DNA from: Treponema primitia ZAS-1
GTDB taxonomy: Bacteria; Spirochaetota; Spirochaetia; Treponematales; Breznakiellaceae
Assembly: GCF_000297095.1 (NCBI RefSeq)
Contig: NZ_AEEA01000050.1
Span: 139,548 to 203,547 of the forward strand
Direction: 5' to 3'
DNA length: 64,000 nt
Part shown: piece after piece, positions 48,332 through 56,716 of the stretch
Layout of the letters: every line of letters starts with the position of its first letter
How positions within the stretch are numbered: the first letter of the stretch is position 1
Notes under the pieces: generated by a model
What the model was told of the DNA's origin: nothing
The model's input: the letters and a program-made list of their open reading frames with translations, nothing else
Databases searched by the model: none
Translations under genes and position numbers: made by a program

Positions 48332-49360
48332 ATGGCGCCCCTTGAAATAGACACTCCGCGGCCTATTTTGGACGAATTCGGCAAACCGGTGAATTTCGGT
48401 TGGGCCCGATCTCCTGTTTTTAAATATGATAAAGATTTGCTTGGCCCTCCCTACGGGCGCATCACCGAATCGGAACGGTATATCATCTTTTCCCCTACCC
48501 ATCTGCTGGTTTTTGAGATCCTGGACCATGGCTGGCTGGGACATATCAGCATATCCGTGGTATCCCTAAAGGATAAAAAACGATCCACCCAGCCTTTTAT
48601 TATCCCCTTCCCCCTGGGGGGGTTTGATCTGCCGCAGGACAGTGAAACCGGTTCTGCCCGGATCCAGCGAAAAAAGTTTGTTATTGATTTTTCCGCCATG
48701 GAAGGGGGCAGCCGGATTATCAAGGTTGATATCCCCCGGTTTGGGCATCACCGGAGTTTGCGGGGAGTGGTGGTACTGACTCCGCCCCCGGAGGCCCAGT
48801 CTATCCTTACCTGTTCTCCCTGGCGGGGGGAAAAAAAGGCCTTCCGGTATTCCCGGCGCTCCCCCTGGTATGTAGCCGAAGGGGTGATGCAGTTCAGCAG
48901 TACGGAGATGGTATTTATCAAGGATAAAGCCTGGGGCATCTTCGACTGGAACCGCGGGTTCAGACCCCGTGCGGATACCCGTATATGGGCCTCTGCCTGC
49001 GGCTTAAACGAAGGCCGGCAGTTGGGCTTTAACGTTGGGTATAGTACCGCCGATTCCGGAGCGGGGACGGAAAATGCCTTTTTTCTGGATGGAAAGATGC
49101 ATAAGTTGGACCAAGTGACCTTTCATATCCCCCCTTCGGACTGGCTTGAGCCCTGGCATTTCACCAGTAACGATGATCGCCTTGAAATGAGCTTTAAACC
49201 CCACCAGGAACGGTCCGATCGGAGTACCATGCTTCTTCATTCCCTCCGGCGCCGTCAGGTTTGCGGGTATTTTTCCGGGAAAGTGGTCCTTGATGATGGT
49301 TCAAAGCTTGAATTTCATGATATTACCGGCTTTGCGGAACGCCGGAGGACCCGTTTTTAA
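48332..49360 (+). CDS. DUF2804-family protein
   Basis: 342 residues, no signal peptide. Begins MAPLEIDTPRPILDEFGKPV and contains FGWARSPVF-like (NFGWARSPVFKYDKDLLG), TPPPEAQSILTCSPW, MQFSSTEMVFIKDKAWGIFD and the paired motif WNRGFRPRADTRIWASACG, all typical of DUF2804 proteins, a beta-rich family of unknown function sometimes compared with lipocalin-like AttH/CrtC folds. Stands alone, probably leaderless. Biochemical role unknown. Confidence 0.83.
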   Translation: MAPLEIDTPRPILDEFGKPVNFGWARSPVFKYDKDLLGPPYGRITESERYIIFSPTHLLVFEILDHGWLGHISISVVSLKDKKRSTQPFIIPFPLGGFDLPQDSETGSARIQRKKFVIDFSAMEGGSRIIKVDIPRFGHHRSLRGVVVLTPPPEAQSILTCSPWRGEKKAFRYSRRSPWYVAEGVMQFSSTEMVFIKDKAWGIFDWNRGFRPRADTRIWASACGLNEGRQLGFNVGYSTADSGAGTENAFFLDGKMHKLDQVTFHIPPSDWLEPWHFTSNDDRLEMSFKPHQERSDRSTMLLHSLRRRQVCGYFSGKVVLDDGSKLEFHDITGFAERRRTRF

Positions 49361-49385
49361 AGTTTCTTTCGTTTTTAAGTATTAT

Positions 49386-49413
49386 TTGACAAATCCCATC
49401 GGCATGCTATACT
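49386..49413 (+). promoter_or_regulatory. Promoter of cstA
   Basis: TTGACA (49386-49391), 16 bp, TATACT (49408-49413), 22 nt before ATG 49436 with a TTAGGAGG site. Confidence 0.65.
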
Positions 49414-49435
49414 CAAAGTAGGTTAGGAGGCTCAT

Positions 49436-50944
49436 ATGATTACTTTCATTTTATCAATTATCGCATTGATATTGGGGTATCTGGTTTATGGCAAGATAAC
49501 TGAGAAAATTTTTGGCATCAAGGCTGACCGAAAAACACCGGCCGTAGCGATTGCCGATGGGGTCGACTTTGTAGGGATGGACTGGAAAAAGGTGCTCCTT
49601 ATCCAGTTCCTCAACATCGCCGGTACCGGGCCGATTTTCGGCGCTATTGCGGGCGCCATGTTTGGTCCGGCAGCTTTCATGTGGATTGTGTTCGGCTGTA
49701 TTTTTGCCGGCGCGGTGCACGACTTTACCGTTGGTATGCTGTCCGTCCGCAATGATGGGGCTTCTATTTCTGAAATTGTCGGTAAGTACCTGGGTAAAAC
49801 ACCGCGGTATATTATGCGCGTGTTTTCGGTGGTGTTGTTGATTTTTGTGGGCGCGGTATTCGTAACCACCCCCGCGCAGGTTATCAATACCCTGGTGAGA
49901 ATGAAAGACCCGAATGCGAATGTCTATACCCTCTGTTTGGTGATCATCATTACGTATTATGTCCTGGCGACTATCCTGCCCATCGACAAGCTTATCGGTA
50001 GGATTTACCCGATTTTCGGGGCCGCGCTCATCATCATGGGTGTGGGCATCGTCGTTATGCTGTTCATTAGGGGAGAGATGACGCAGGTACCGGAGTTTGC
50101 GTTTCAAAACCTGAACCCCGCCCGTGCGCAGGGTGCGATCATGTCCCACGTATTCCCGTTCCTGTTTATTTCGATTGCCTGCGGAGCGATTTCCGGCTTC
50201 CATGCCACGCAGTCTCCGCTTATGGCGCGCTGTCTCAGAAACGAGAAGGAAGGCAGAAAGGTTTTCTACGGCGCCATGATACTTGAAGGCATCATCGCCA
50301 TGATTTGGGCTGCCGCTGCTATGGGGCACTGGAACGGTATTGCCGGTCTTGCGGGCGCCATGAAAGACCTTGGCGGCGCCGCCGGTATCGTTACCAAATC
50401 GTCCACCGACCTCATGGGTTGGGTTGGGGGCGCGCTCGCCGTGCTGGGTGTGGTTGCCTGCCCGATTACCTCTGGGGATACGGCGTTCCGCAGTGCGCGG
50501 CTCACCATTGCTGATTCCCTGAAGTATGACCAAAAGCCGCTTAAGAACCGCTTCGTCATTGCTATTCCGTTGTTCGTTGTTGGTATTGCCCTCGTGTTAT
50601 TTGCTATCAAGAGCGCGGCGAACTTCAATACTCTCTGGCGCTATTTCTCGTGGTCAAACCAGACCCTGGCAACGATTGCGTTGTGGGCGGTGTCTGCGTA
50701 CCTTGCCAAGACCGGCAAGATCTACTGGCTGACGCTCATTCCGGCAACGTTCATGACCGCGGTGGTGACAAGCTACTTCTTTGCGGCGAATGAGTGTCTC
50801 GGACCGGCGCTTACCAAAGCGCTTGGCAGCTCAGACGCCACGTATACCGTGAGCCTTATTATTGGGCTTGCCCTTGCCATCGTGTTGTTTGCCCTGTTTA
50901 TCCCCCTTATCGCGGTTAAACAGAAGAACAGTATCAAGGACTAA
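49436..50944 (+). CDS. cstA: CstA-family peptide/pyruvate transporter
   Basis: 502 residues, shorter than E. coli CstA (about 700) and similar to the compact CstA branch. Polytopic inner-membrane protein, about 12-14 TM helices. Hallmarks: ADGVDFVGMDWKKVLLIQFL, NIAGTGPIFGAIAGAMFGPA, FTVGMLSVRNDGASISEIVG, CGAISGFHATQSPLMARCL. Known members import peptides or pyruvate during carbon limitation. Codon choice differs from neighbours: many GCG (Ala), CCG (Pro) and GTG codons, where flanking genes prefer GCC and CCC, suggesting possible acquisition. A terminator follows. Confidence 0.9.
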   Translation: MITFILSIIALILGYLVYGKITEKIFGIKADRKTPAVAIADGVDFVGMDWKKVLLIQFLNIAGTGPIFGAIAGAMFGPAAFMWIVFGCIFAGAVHDFTVGMLSVRNDGASISEIVGKYLGKTPRYIMRVFSVVLLIFVGAVFVTTPAQVINTLVRMKDPNANVYTLCLVIIITYYVLATILPIDKLIGRIYPIFGAALIIMGVGIVVMLFIRGEMTQVPEFAFQNLNPARAQGAIMSHVFPFLFISIACGAISGFHATQSPLMARCLRNEKEGRKVFYGAMILEGIIAMIWAAAAMGHWNGIAGLAGAMKDLGGAAGIVTKSSTDLMGWVGGALAVLGVVACPITSGDTAFRSARLTIADSLKYDQKPLKNRFVIAIPLFVVGIALVLFAIKSAANFNTLWRYFSWSNQTLATIALWAVSAYLAKTGKIYWLTLIPATFMTAVVTSYFFAANECLGPALTKALGSSDATYTVSLIIGLALAIVLFALFIPLIAVKQKNSIKD

Positions 50945-50951
50945 AAACCAG

Positions 50952-50985
50952 AGGCCGTCCCCGCAAAGGGCGGCCTTTGTCTCTT
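50952..50985 (+). terminator. Intrinsic terminator after cstA
   Basis: Stem AGGCCGTCC (50952-50960) with GGGCGGCCT (50968-50976), one wobble pair, 7-nt loop, followed by TTGTCTCTT. Confidence 0.65.
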
Positions 50986-51034
50986 ATCCGTACCCTTCCT
51001 TTTTTGCCGGTTTTTTGGTATCCTCTGGAGTATT

Positions 51035-52855
51035 ATGGCAGACACCCGGTATATTCGTAACTTTTGTATTATCGCCCATATTGATCACGGTAAATCCACC
51101 CTGGCGGATAGGCTCATCCAAAAAGCCCATCTGGTGGAGGATCGGGATTTTCAGGATCAGATCCTGGACAACATGGATATTGAGCGGGAACGGGGGATCA
51201 CCATAAAAAGCCAGGCGGTAACGATTCCCTATACCGCTAAGGATGGCCGGGAGTACGAGCTTAATCTGGTAGATACCCCCGGACATGTGGACTTTACCTA
51301 CGAAGTATCCCGGGCTATTAACTCCTGCGAGGGGGCCCTGCTGCTGGTGGATGCCACCCAGGGCGTACAGGCCCAGACCTTGTCCAATATGTATCTGGCC
51401 CTGGAGCACAGCTTAGAGATACTGCCGGTGATCAACAAGATCGACATGATTGCTGCGGATATACCGGGTACAAAAAAACAGATAGAACACGACCTGGGGC
51501 TCAGCGCCGAAGACGCGCTCCTGGTTTCCGCCCGGCAGGGAACCGGTGTGGATGAACTTTTCGAGGCCATCGTGGAGCGGGTCCCCGCCCCAAGCGGTGA
51601 CCCCACAGCGCCGCTGCGCGCCCTTATCTTTGACTGCCACTACGATCCCTACCGCGGGGTAGTGGTCCACCTGCGCCTCTTTGACGGAACCCTTAAGCGG
51701 GGCATGAAGATTCGGTTTATGTACAACAATTCCGAGTATGAGGTGGAAAACCTGGGGGTCTTCAAGATCGCCCTGGTGGAACAGGAGGAGTTAAGCGCCG
51801 GGGCGGTGGGTTATATTATCGCCGGGGTAAAGACCGTAAGCGATGTTCGGGTAGGGGACACCGTAACCGGCGCGGAGCATCCCTGCGCAGGGCCGCTCCC
51901 GGGTTTCCGGGAAGTAAAGCCCGTGGTCTTTTCTTCGATATATCCCGTGGACTCCAACGACTACGAAGAACTCAAAACCAGCCTGGAAAAGCTCAAGCTC
52001 AACGACGCTTCGCTTATCTACGAAAAGGATTCCTCCGCTGCCCTGGGTTTCGGTTTCCGCTGCGGCTTCCTGGGGCTCCTCCACCTGGAGGTGATCCAGG
52101 AACGGCTGGAACGGGAATTCGACCAGTCGGTTATCTTTACTGCGCCTTCGGTAAAGTACCGGGTCCGTATCCGCGGCAGTATTGGCCACCCCGGAGAGGA
52201 GCTTATGGTGGATAACCCCACGGAATACCCCGACGAGGGCCGCATTGAAGGGACGGAGGAACCCTACATACGGGCCGCCATTATCACCCCCACATCCTAC
52301 CTGGGAAACATCATGACCCTCTGTATGGAGAAGCGGGGCGTACAAACCAACATGACCTACCTGGACGAAAAGCGGGTAGAGATGGTTTACGACATGCCCC
52401 TTTCGGAGGTGCTCTTTGATTTCTACGACCGCCTTAAGAGCATCAGCCGGGGCTACGCCTCCTTCGATTACGATATCACCGATTACAAGCCCACAGAATT
52501 AGTGAAGCTGGACATACTGCTCAACGGCAAAGGGGTGGACGCCCTGTCTCAACTGGTCTTTAAGGGCAACGCCTACGATAGGGCAAAGGTGGTCTGCGAA
52601 CGGCTCCGGGACGAAATAACCCGGCAGCAGTTCAAGATAGCCATCCAGGGTTCCATCGGCAGCCAGATCATCGCCCGGGAAACGGTGAACGCCCTGCGCA
52701 AGGACGTATTGGCAAAATGCTACGGCGGGGACATTTCCCGCAAACGGAAACTGTTGGAGAAGCAGAAGGAAGGGAAGAAGCGCATGAAGATGGTGGGGGA
52801 TGTAGAACTGCCCCAGAGCGCCTTTCTGGCGGTGCTGAAGACCAAGGACGCGTAG
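51035..52855 (+). CDS. lepA: Elongation factor 4 (LepA), back-translocase GTPase
   Basis: 606 residues, standard. GTPase motifs IAHIDHGKSTLADRLIQKAH, RGITIKSQAV, DTPGHVDFTYEVSRA and NKIDM; then domain II, and the LepA-specific C-terminal domain ending GGDISRKRKLLEKQKEGKKR. GGAG lies 5 nt before ATG 51035. Part of its 3' end (52523-52643 and about 52837-52862) is duplicated beyond the toxin-antitoxin pair at 53672-53818. Confidence 0.97.
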   Translation: MADTRYIRNFCIIAHIDHGKSTLADRLIQKAHLVEDRDFQDQILDNMDIERERGITIKSQAVTIPYTAKDGREYELNLVDTPGHVDFTYEVSRAINSCEGALLLVDATQGVQAQTLSNMYLALEHSLEILPVINKIDMIAADIPGTKKQIEHDLGLSAEDALLVSARQGTGVDELFEAIVERVPAPSGDPTAPLRALIFDCHYDPYRGVVVHLRLFDGTLKRGMKIRFMYNNSEYEVENLGVFKIALVEQEELSAGAVGYIIAGVKTVSDVRVGDTVTGAEHPCAGPLPGFREVKPVVFSSIYPVDSNDYEELKTSLEKLKLNDASLIYEKDSSAALGFGFRCGFLGLLHLEVIQERLEREFDQSVIFTAPSVKYRVRIRGSIGHPGEELMVDNPTEYPDEGRIEGTEEPYIRAAIITPTSYLGNIMTLCMEKRGVQTNMTYLDEKRVEMVYDMPLSEVLFDFYDRLKSISRGYASFDYDITDYKPTELVKLDILLNGKGVDALSQLVFKGNAYDRAKVVCERLRDEITRQQFKIAIQGSIGSQIIARETVNALRKDVLAKCYGGDISRKRKLLEKQKEGKKRMKMVGDVELPQSAFLAVLKTKDA

Positions 52856-52896
52856 GAACCCGTATGACGAAAAGCCGTTATTATTGAATACGGCTA

Positions 52897-52924
52897 TTGA
52901 AAACAGGTAAAAATAGTATATAAT
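52897..52924 (+). promoter_or_regulatory. Promoter of the toxin-antitoxin pair, leaderless
   Basis: TTGAAA (52897-52902), 16 bp, TATAAT (52919-52924), 6 nt to ATG 52931, no Shine-Dalgarno. Confidence 0.65.
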
Positions 52925-52930
52925 AAGTGT

Positions 52931-53227
52931 ATGAATTTTAACAGTATTCCCGAAAGATATCTGGACGATATTAAGAAAGCCACAAACTTACTCAAGAATG
53001 AAGGATGTAAGTCCGTCTTTCTTTTTGGTTCCATGGTTACCGGGAAAATTCATGAAAATTCTGATATAGATATTGGGATTAAAGGGCTTCCCCCGGAATT
53101 TTTTTTTAAGGCATATTCAAAATTATATATGAATTTGAGCAATGAAATAGATCTGGTCGATTTTGATATGGACAATGAATTCTATAATCTCTTGGAAAGA
53201 CTGGGCGAGGTAGTTGAAATTGAATAA
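52931..53227 (+). CDS. MNT-type minimal nucleotidyltransferase (antitoxin)
   Basis: 98 residues. Nucleotidyltransferase fold with the GS...DxD active site: FLFGSMVTGKIHENSDIDIG. MNT proteins paired with HEPN proteins act as antitoxins, and some AMPylate the toxin. The gene is A+T-rich compared with lepA and its neighbours. Starts 6 nt after a TATAAT box; overlaps the HEPN gene by 8 bp. Confidence 0.88.
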   Translation: MNFNSIPERYLDDIKKATNLLKNEGCKSVFLFGSMVTGKIHENSDIDIGIKGLPPEFFFKAYSKLYMNLSNEIDLVDFDMDNEFYNLLERLGEVVEIE

Positions 53228-53672
53228 TGTACTTAAAGAAAAAATAGAGCACGAGATTTCTCGTATTAATAAATTATTTGACAAGACAAAACCATTAGTG
53301 GATTTATGTAAAATCAAGGAACCGGATTACATTGAGGCATCCGCAGCAGCGCTGTTTTTGCATTCTCTATATAATGGGATTGAAAGTATTATTTTACTTA
53401 TATTAAAAAATATTGGAGAGCCTATTCCGAATGATTTTCAATGGCATAAGACATTATTTGAAAAGACATACGAACAGAATGCTAAGAGAACAAAAATATT
53501 CACTAATGATTATAAAGAACAATTGGAAGAGTATTTGTCATTTAGACATTTTATAAGGCATTCTTATGGTTCGGAAATTGAATGGAGCCGATTAAAGCCA
53601 TTAATAAACTATTCCGAAGAATTATGGAAGAAAGTAAAAGATGATTTTGAACAGTTTATAAAAAACAATTAA
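53220..53672 (+). CDS. HEPN-domain protein (HepT-like RNase toxin)
   Basis: 150 residues from TTG 53220 (GCGAGG 9 nt upstream; TTG 53214 is closer to that site). All-alpha HEPN pattern; the catalytic R-x4-H motif is visible as RHFIRHSYG, with SLYNGIESIILLIL in the first helices. HepT-type toxins are RNases inhibited by MNT partners. Overlaps the antitoxin gene, forming a type VII-like pair. Low G+C like its partner. The lepA fragment begins at its stop codon. Confidence 0.85.
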   Translation: MNNVLKEKIEHEISRINKLFDKTKPLVDLCKIKEPDYIEASAAALFLHSLYNGIESIILLILKNIGEPIPNDFQWHKTLFEKTYEQNAKRTKIFTNDYKEQLEEYLSFRHFIRHSYGSEIEWSRLKPLINYSEELWKKVKDDFEQFIKNN

Positions 53673-53818
53673 ACGGCAAAGGGGTAGACGCCCTGTCCCA
53701 ACTGGTCTTTAAGGGCAACGCCTACGATAGGGCCAAGGTGGTCTGCGAACGGCTCCGGGACGAAATAACCCGCCAGCAGTTCAGGATAGCTGAAGACCAA
53801 GGACGCGTAGGAACCCGG
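53672..53818 (+). pseudogene. Truncated second copy of the lepA 3' end
   Basis: 53673-53792 matches lepA 52523-52642 with five differences in 40 codons (four synonymous, one Lys to Arg), then a deletion of about 195 bp joins to the last lepA codons and stop region (CTGAAGACCAAGGACGCGTAG). Frame is broken after the junction. It has no start codon and cannot make a product. Marks the right edge of the toxin-antitoxin insertion. Confidence 0.88.
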
Positions 53819-53859
53819 TAATCACGTCTTGATTTGTGGGTGGGGTTTCCGGAATTTTG

Positions 53860-54687
53860 CTAGCGGTTCTTGGCGGCCCGTTTCCGCTTAGGTTTTCCAA
53901 TCAGTTTTTCCTTGAGCTGTTCCAGGGACTCGCACTGGTCTATAAGTGCAAGGAATTGTTCCTTCTCTTCCGCCTTAATTTTGGCTTCCAATCTAGGGAT
54001 GGCACCCAGTTCCGTAAAAAGTCTGTCAATAGTTGCGTCGCCTTGCATACCTAGTACCTCCTTGACCTGTCGTTCGTTGGCTAGAGCCAGCATGTATAGA
54101 AAAGCGTCTTTTGGGGCTCCCTCTGGCGTTTTTTTGGTCGCATCTATGATGCCCCTTGTGCTGCTTATGCTCAAGCCGGGCCCCACACCGGTTAGCCATC
54201 TGGCTTCCGTCTTAGGCAGCTTTTTCTGGTTGATAATCTGCATGGGCATTAGCCTGCCTTCAATTAGTGTAATCCCCGGCCATTTTTCCGTCAACGTATA
54301 CTGATACACTTCCCGCAGATGTTTCTTCAACTCCCGGGGTTCCTGGGATGTCACAAAGCTGATAGTTACATCCTGGATATTGCCGCTTTCCGGCGGAGTA
54401 CAATACAGGTAGACATAAGCCATCACCTTGTTAAAAGCCGCCACCATCAGAGAATCCTCCGGACCTTTAAATTCGACCAGGTTCCGGCCTCTGAATATGG
54501 AGGCAATTTTTTTGTCTATGACCACGTTCCGCTTTTTCTTGATGATGACCATATCGATCCTGAGCGGTTCCCGGGTAAGCTGGTGTTCAATGGTGAACTC
54601 CAGAACATCCCGATAGTCTATCAGCTCCAGCCGGATCGCATCGTAGAAAGCCGTGTGCCACGTAATTCGTTCTCGTTTTTTCCTCAT
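53860..54687 (-). CDS. Rpn/PD-(D/E)XK-like conserved protein
   Basis: 275 residues from ATG 54687 (GTG 54690 is adjacent). N-terminal region ITWHTAFYDAIRLELIDYRD, then LRIDMVIIKKK and RNLVEFKGPEDSLM give a D...E-x-K arrangement as in Rpn-type and other PD-(D/E)XK nucleases. The C terminus is a charged helix (LEAKIKAEEKEQFLALIDQC) ending in KPKRKRAAKNR, possibly nucleic-acid binding. Middle third has no recognised motif. Similar proteins occur in many copies in some spirochaetes and are often mobile-element associated. A hairpin covers its ribosome site. Confidence 0.65.
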   Translation of the reverse strand: MRKKRERITWHTAFYDAIRLELIDYRDVLEFTIEHQLTREPLRIDMVIIKKKRNVVIDKKIASIFRGRNLVEFKGPEDSLMVAAFNKVMAYVYLYCTPPESGNIQDVTISFVTSQEPRELKKHLREVYQYTLTEKWPGITLIEGRLMPMQIINQKKLPKTEARWLTGVGPGLSISSTRGIIDATKKTPEGAPKDAFLYMLALANERQVKEVLGMQGDATIDRLFTELGAIPRLEAKIKAEEKEQFLALIDQCESLEQLKEKLIGKPKRKRAAKNR

Positions 54688-54690
54688 CAC

Positions 54691-54713
54691 GGGCTCTCCC
54701 CCTTTGGGAGCCC
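54691..54713 (-). promoter_or_regulatory. Hairpin covering the ribosome site of the Rpn-like gene
   Basis: GGGCTC/GAGCCC arms with the GGGGGAG ribosome site lying in the loop and right arm, 3-10 nt before the start codon; could limit translation. Confidence 0.45.
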
Positions 54714-54895
54714 TAATGCGCTATTCCCGGGATTTTGCTTTAGTGAGCCGCGAAAAACTTCAGAAATATGCTGCTGCCGGTGTCTATACCCCCCCCTACC
54801 CGTAGTGTTGTTCCTTGGAATGGTACGCTAAAATAGGGGTACTTTTTGGCGTGTCTATAACGAATAGCGAGTTTTTACCATTTTTTTATGAAATA

Positions 54896-54924
54896 TGGAC
54901 AATTGCTGGGTAATGTATTAAACT
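54896..54924 (+). promoter_or_regulatory. Putative promoter of the envelope-gene cluster
   Basis: TGGACA (54896-54901), 17 bp, TAAACT (54919-54924), giving a leader of about 110 nt to ATG 55040. Confidence 0.5.
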
Positions 54925-55039
54925 GAAAGGAGACTGTCTGCGTAATAATTCATCCTTTGCTTTTCCGGTTTGTCGTTACCATCATAGTCAAAAAATATAC
55001 GGCGTATGTCGTGATTAGAATGTTTCTTAGGAGTATAGC

Positions 55040-56254
55040 ATGTTGAAAAAGAGCTTAAAGTTCCTGGCCGCGGGCATTATGGCCGCAGCCCTGGTTACCG
55101 CCTGTTCGGCAATCTTTGACGCCGATGAAGACCCGGTGGAATATGACGCCCAGGGGCGGAGGTTGGTTACAGTTTCTGTTGCCCTTCCGGGTGACGATGC
55201 CGTGGCTAGAGCGGTAACCAAGGATGTAGCAGCGGCTAACATTGATTTCTATGAGGTGGTGTTTCGGCAAGTAAGTGGTACACTTCCAGCTGGTCTATTC
55301 ACTGCTACCAATGTTTACTATTCTGCAACCGGCTACAAGGGCGCAGGTAAGGAGCTTATCCTCAAAATAGCGCCTGGTAATTATTATGCCGTTCTATTTG
55401 CCGGGAAGAAATTGGATGGGGACAACGCGGTACTTCTAGCCACCGATATTTCAAAAGTTGCCGGTAGCGCTCTAACTGGCCAAAGTGTTCCTGCTTATAA
55501 AATAGACAGTGACGGAAAAACTTATGCACTAGACAATACCGGAGCAGCAATCGTAGCAGCCGGGTCTCCAATTAGTTTTACTTTAAAAGAACTTGAGTTA
55601 GGGGCCTTTACCGTATTGTCGGGTACCACCACAAAACTTTCTTTTACCGGTTCCGGTGTAGGTTATACTCAGAAAACAATAGCCGGCTCACCTGCGTATC
55701 CTTATTGGAGTTTTGACCTCGGGGATGGGTTAATAACTGCTGCTGCTAAGTTTATTACTACAACAGCTAATGTATTTCCAGCATATACGTATAATGCTGG
55801 TACGGGTACCGCAGGAGCCTATCCAGCCATAGGAGCAGTTACGTCCGGTGATATTGTGGTTGATAGTGTTGGAACAACGGTTAAGGATGCCTCAGGCAAT
55901 GAGTTCGATGGGATTCCCCTTGCACTGATCGGGCCTACTTTTAGCAGCACTGCTAGTCCTGTAGCTGGTGGTGATTTGGAGTTTTCATTTGTTGTGCCAG
56001 AATCCCCCGGGGTTACAAAACTTGGTTTTGATGTATCGGTATTAGCCTACACAAGTACAAGTGCAACGGACGTTGGTTATAGAAACGCTGACAGCACGGT
56101 AAAAGCTATTACCTGGCATGTCAGGAATGGTCTTGATAACCTTAAACTTGATACAGGCGCTAAAACGGCGGATAACAGTGGTGCTGGTATTTTGATAGCC
56201 GCTGGGGTTACTGCGGCAACGTTGGTATCAGTTCACGTTGGGTCCAGTTTTTAA
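55040..56254 (+). CDS. Secreted lipoprotein, Ser/Thr/Gly/Ala-rich
   Basis: 404 residues. Lipoprotein signal MLKKSLKFLAAGIMAAALVT with lipobox VTAC (Cys 22). Mature part is beta-rich, low in charge and rich in Ala, Gly, Ser, Thr (GTTTKLSFTGSGVGYTQ, FSSTASPVAGGDLEFSFVVP), suggesting extended surface-exposed beta domains. No recognised family. First gene of an eight-gene envelope cluster, with TAGGAG before ATG 55040 and its own promoter. Confidence 0.8.
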   Translation: MLKKSLKFLAAGIMAAALVTACSAIFDADEDPVEYDAQGRRLVTVSVALPGDDAVARAVTKDVAAANIDFYEVVFRQVSGTLPAGLFTATNVYYSATGYKGAGKELILKIAPGNYYAVLFAGKKLDGDNAVLLATDISKVAGSALTGQSVPAYKIDSDGKTYALDNTGAAIVAAGSPISFTLKELELGAFTVLSGTTTKLSFTGSGVGYTQKTIAGSPAYPYWSFDLGDGLITAAAKFITTTANVFPAYTYNAGTGTAGAYPAIGAVTSGDIVVDSVGTTVKDASGNEFDGIPLALIGPTFSSTASPVAGGDLEFSFVVPESPGVTKLGFDVSVLAYTSTSATDVGYRNADSTVKAITWHVRNGLDNLKLDTGAKTADNSGAGILIAAGVTAATLVSVHVGSSF

Positions 56255-56278
56255 GGATTATTCTTTTCAAGGAATCGT

Positions 56279-56704
56279 ATGAATCGTTTAAAACGGTTTA
56301 TCATCCTATTAATTGGCGTCGCAGGGCTTTCTTCCTGCGGCGCTGTTTCTACGGGATTTCTATACCCCGATGAACCAGGGTTTTTAAAGGCGGAACCTTC
56401 CCGCATTATATACAGTATTCAAAGTAATTTTATTAAAGAACGGGACCTTACCGTATTTTTGTACAAAACGGATGGCGGTCTTTCCATGGTTCCCATTGAG
56501 GACGTGACTACCAAAATAAGAGGAATGGCGCTGGATTTTTACAGCTTTGGGGAGGAAGATCCCGGAACCTGGGAGATTGGCGTAAGTTACGCGGACCTGG
56601 AACCTACGGAGTATACGATAACCGTATTAAACGCCAAAGAAGAAGCGTATTATAATAATGATGGTCCCGGTACCGGTATTGGAATCATCATCACCGGTCC
56701 TTAG
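56279..56704 (+). CDS. Small lipoprotein
   Basis: 141 residues. Signal MNRLKRFIILLIGVAG with lipobox GLSSC (Cys 20). Mature part has KEDRDLTVFL-like strands (NFIKERDLTVFLYKTDGG) and ends with a Gly-rich stretch (DGPGTGIGIIITGP). No family recognised. 24 nt after the previous lipoprotein, with AAGGA upstream, so co-transcribed. Confidence 0.75.
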   Translation: MNRLKRFIILLIGVAGLSSCGAVSTGFLYPDEPGFLKAEPSRIIYSIQSNFIKERDLTVFLYKTDGGLSMVPIEDVTTKIRGMALDFYSFGEEDPGTWEIGVSYADLEPTEYTITVLNAKEEAYYNNDGPGTGIGIIITGP

Positions 56705-56716
56705 AGCATTGGGATT

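Larger units (their letters stand above)
54691..55039. other. 349-bp intergenic region before the envelope cluster
   Basis: Contains the hairpin at 54691-54713, an imperfect inverted repeat ACGCTAAAA (54825-54833) with TTTTGGCGT (54844-54852), the promoter at 54896-54924 and a leader of about 110 nt with an AAGGAG at 54926-54932 that is not followed by a start codon. No gene, tRNA or known riboswitch seen. Confidence 0.6.

Noticed and set aside
49454..50533. Antisense frame of 359 codons opposite cstA, rich in His/Arg/Asn
   Set aside because: Residue makeup is that expected from reading a membrane-protein gene backwards; no signals.
53860..54687. Transposase assignment for the 53860 gene
   Set aside because: Only an Rpn-like nuclease core is visible; no terminal inverted repeats or target duplications are seen around it.
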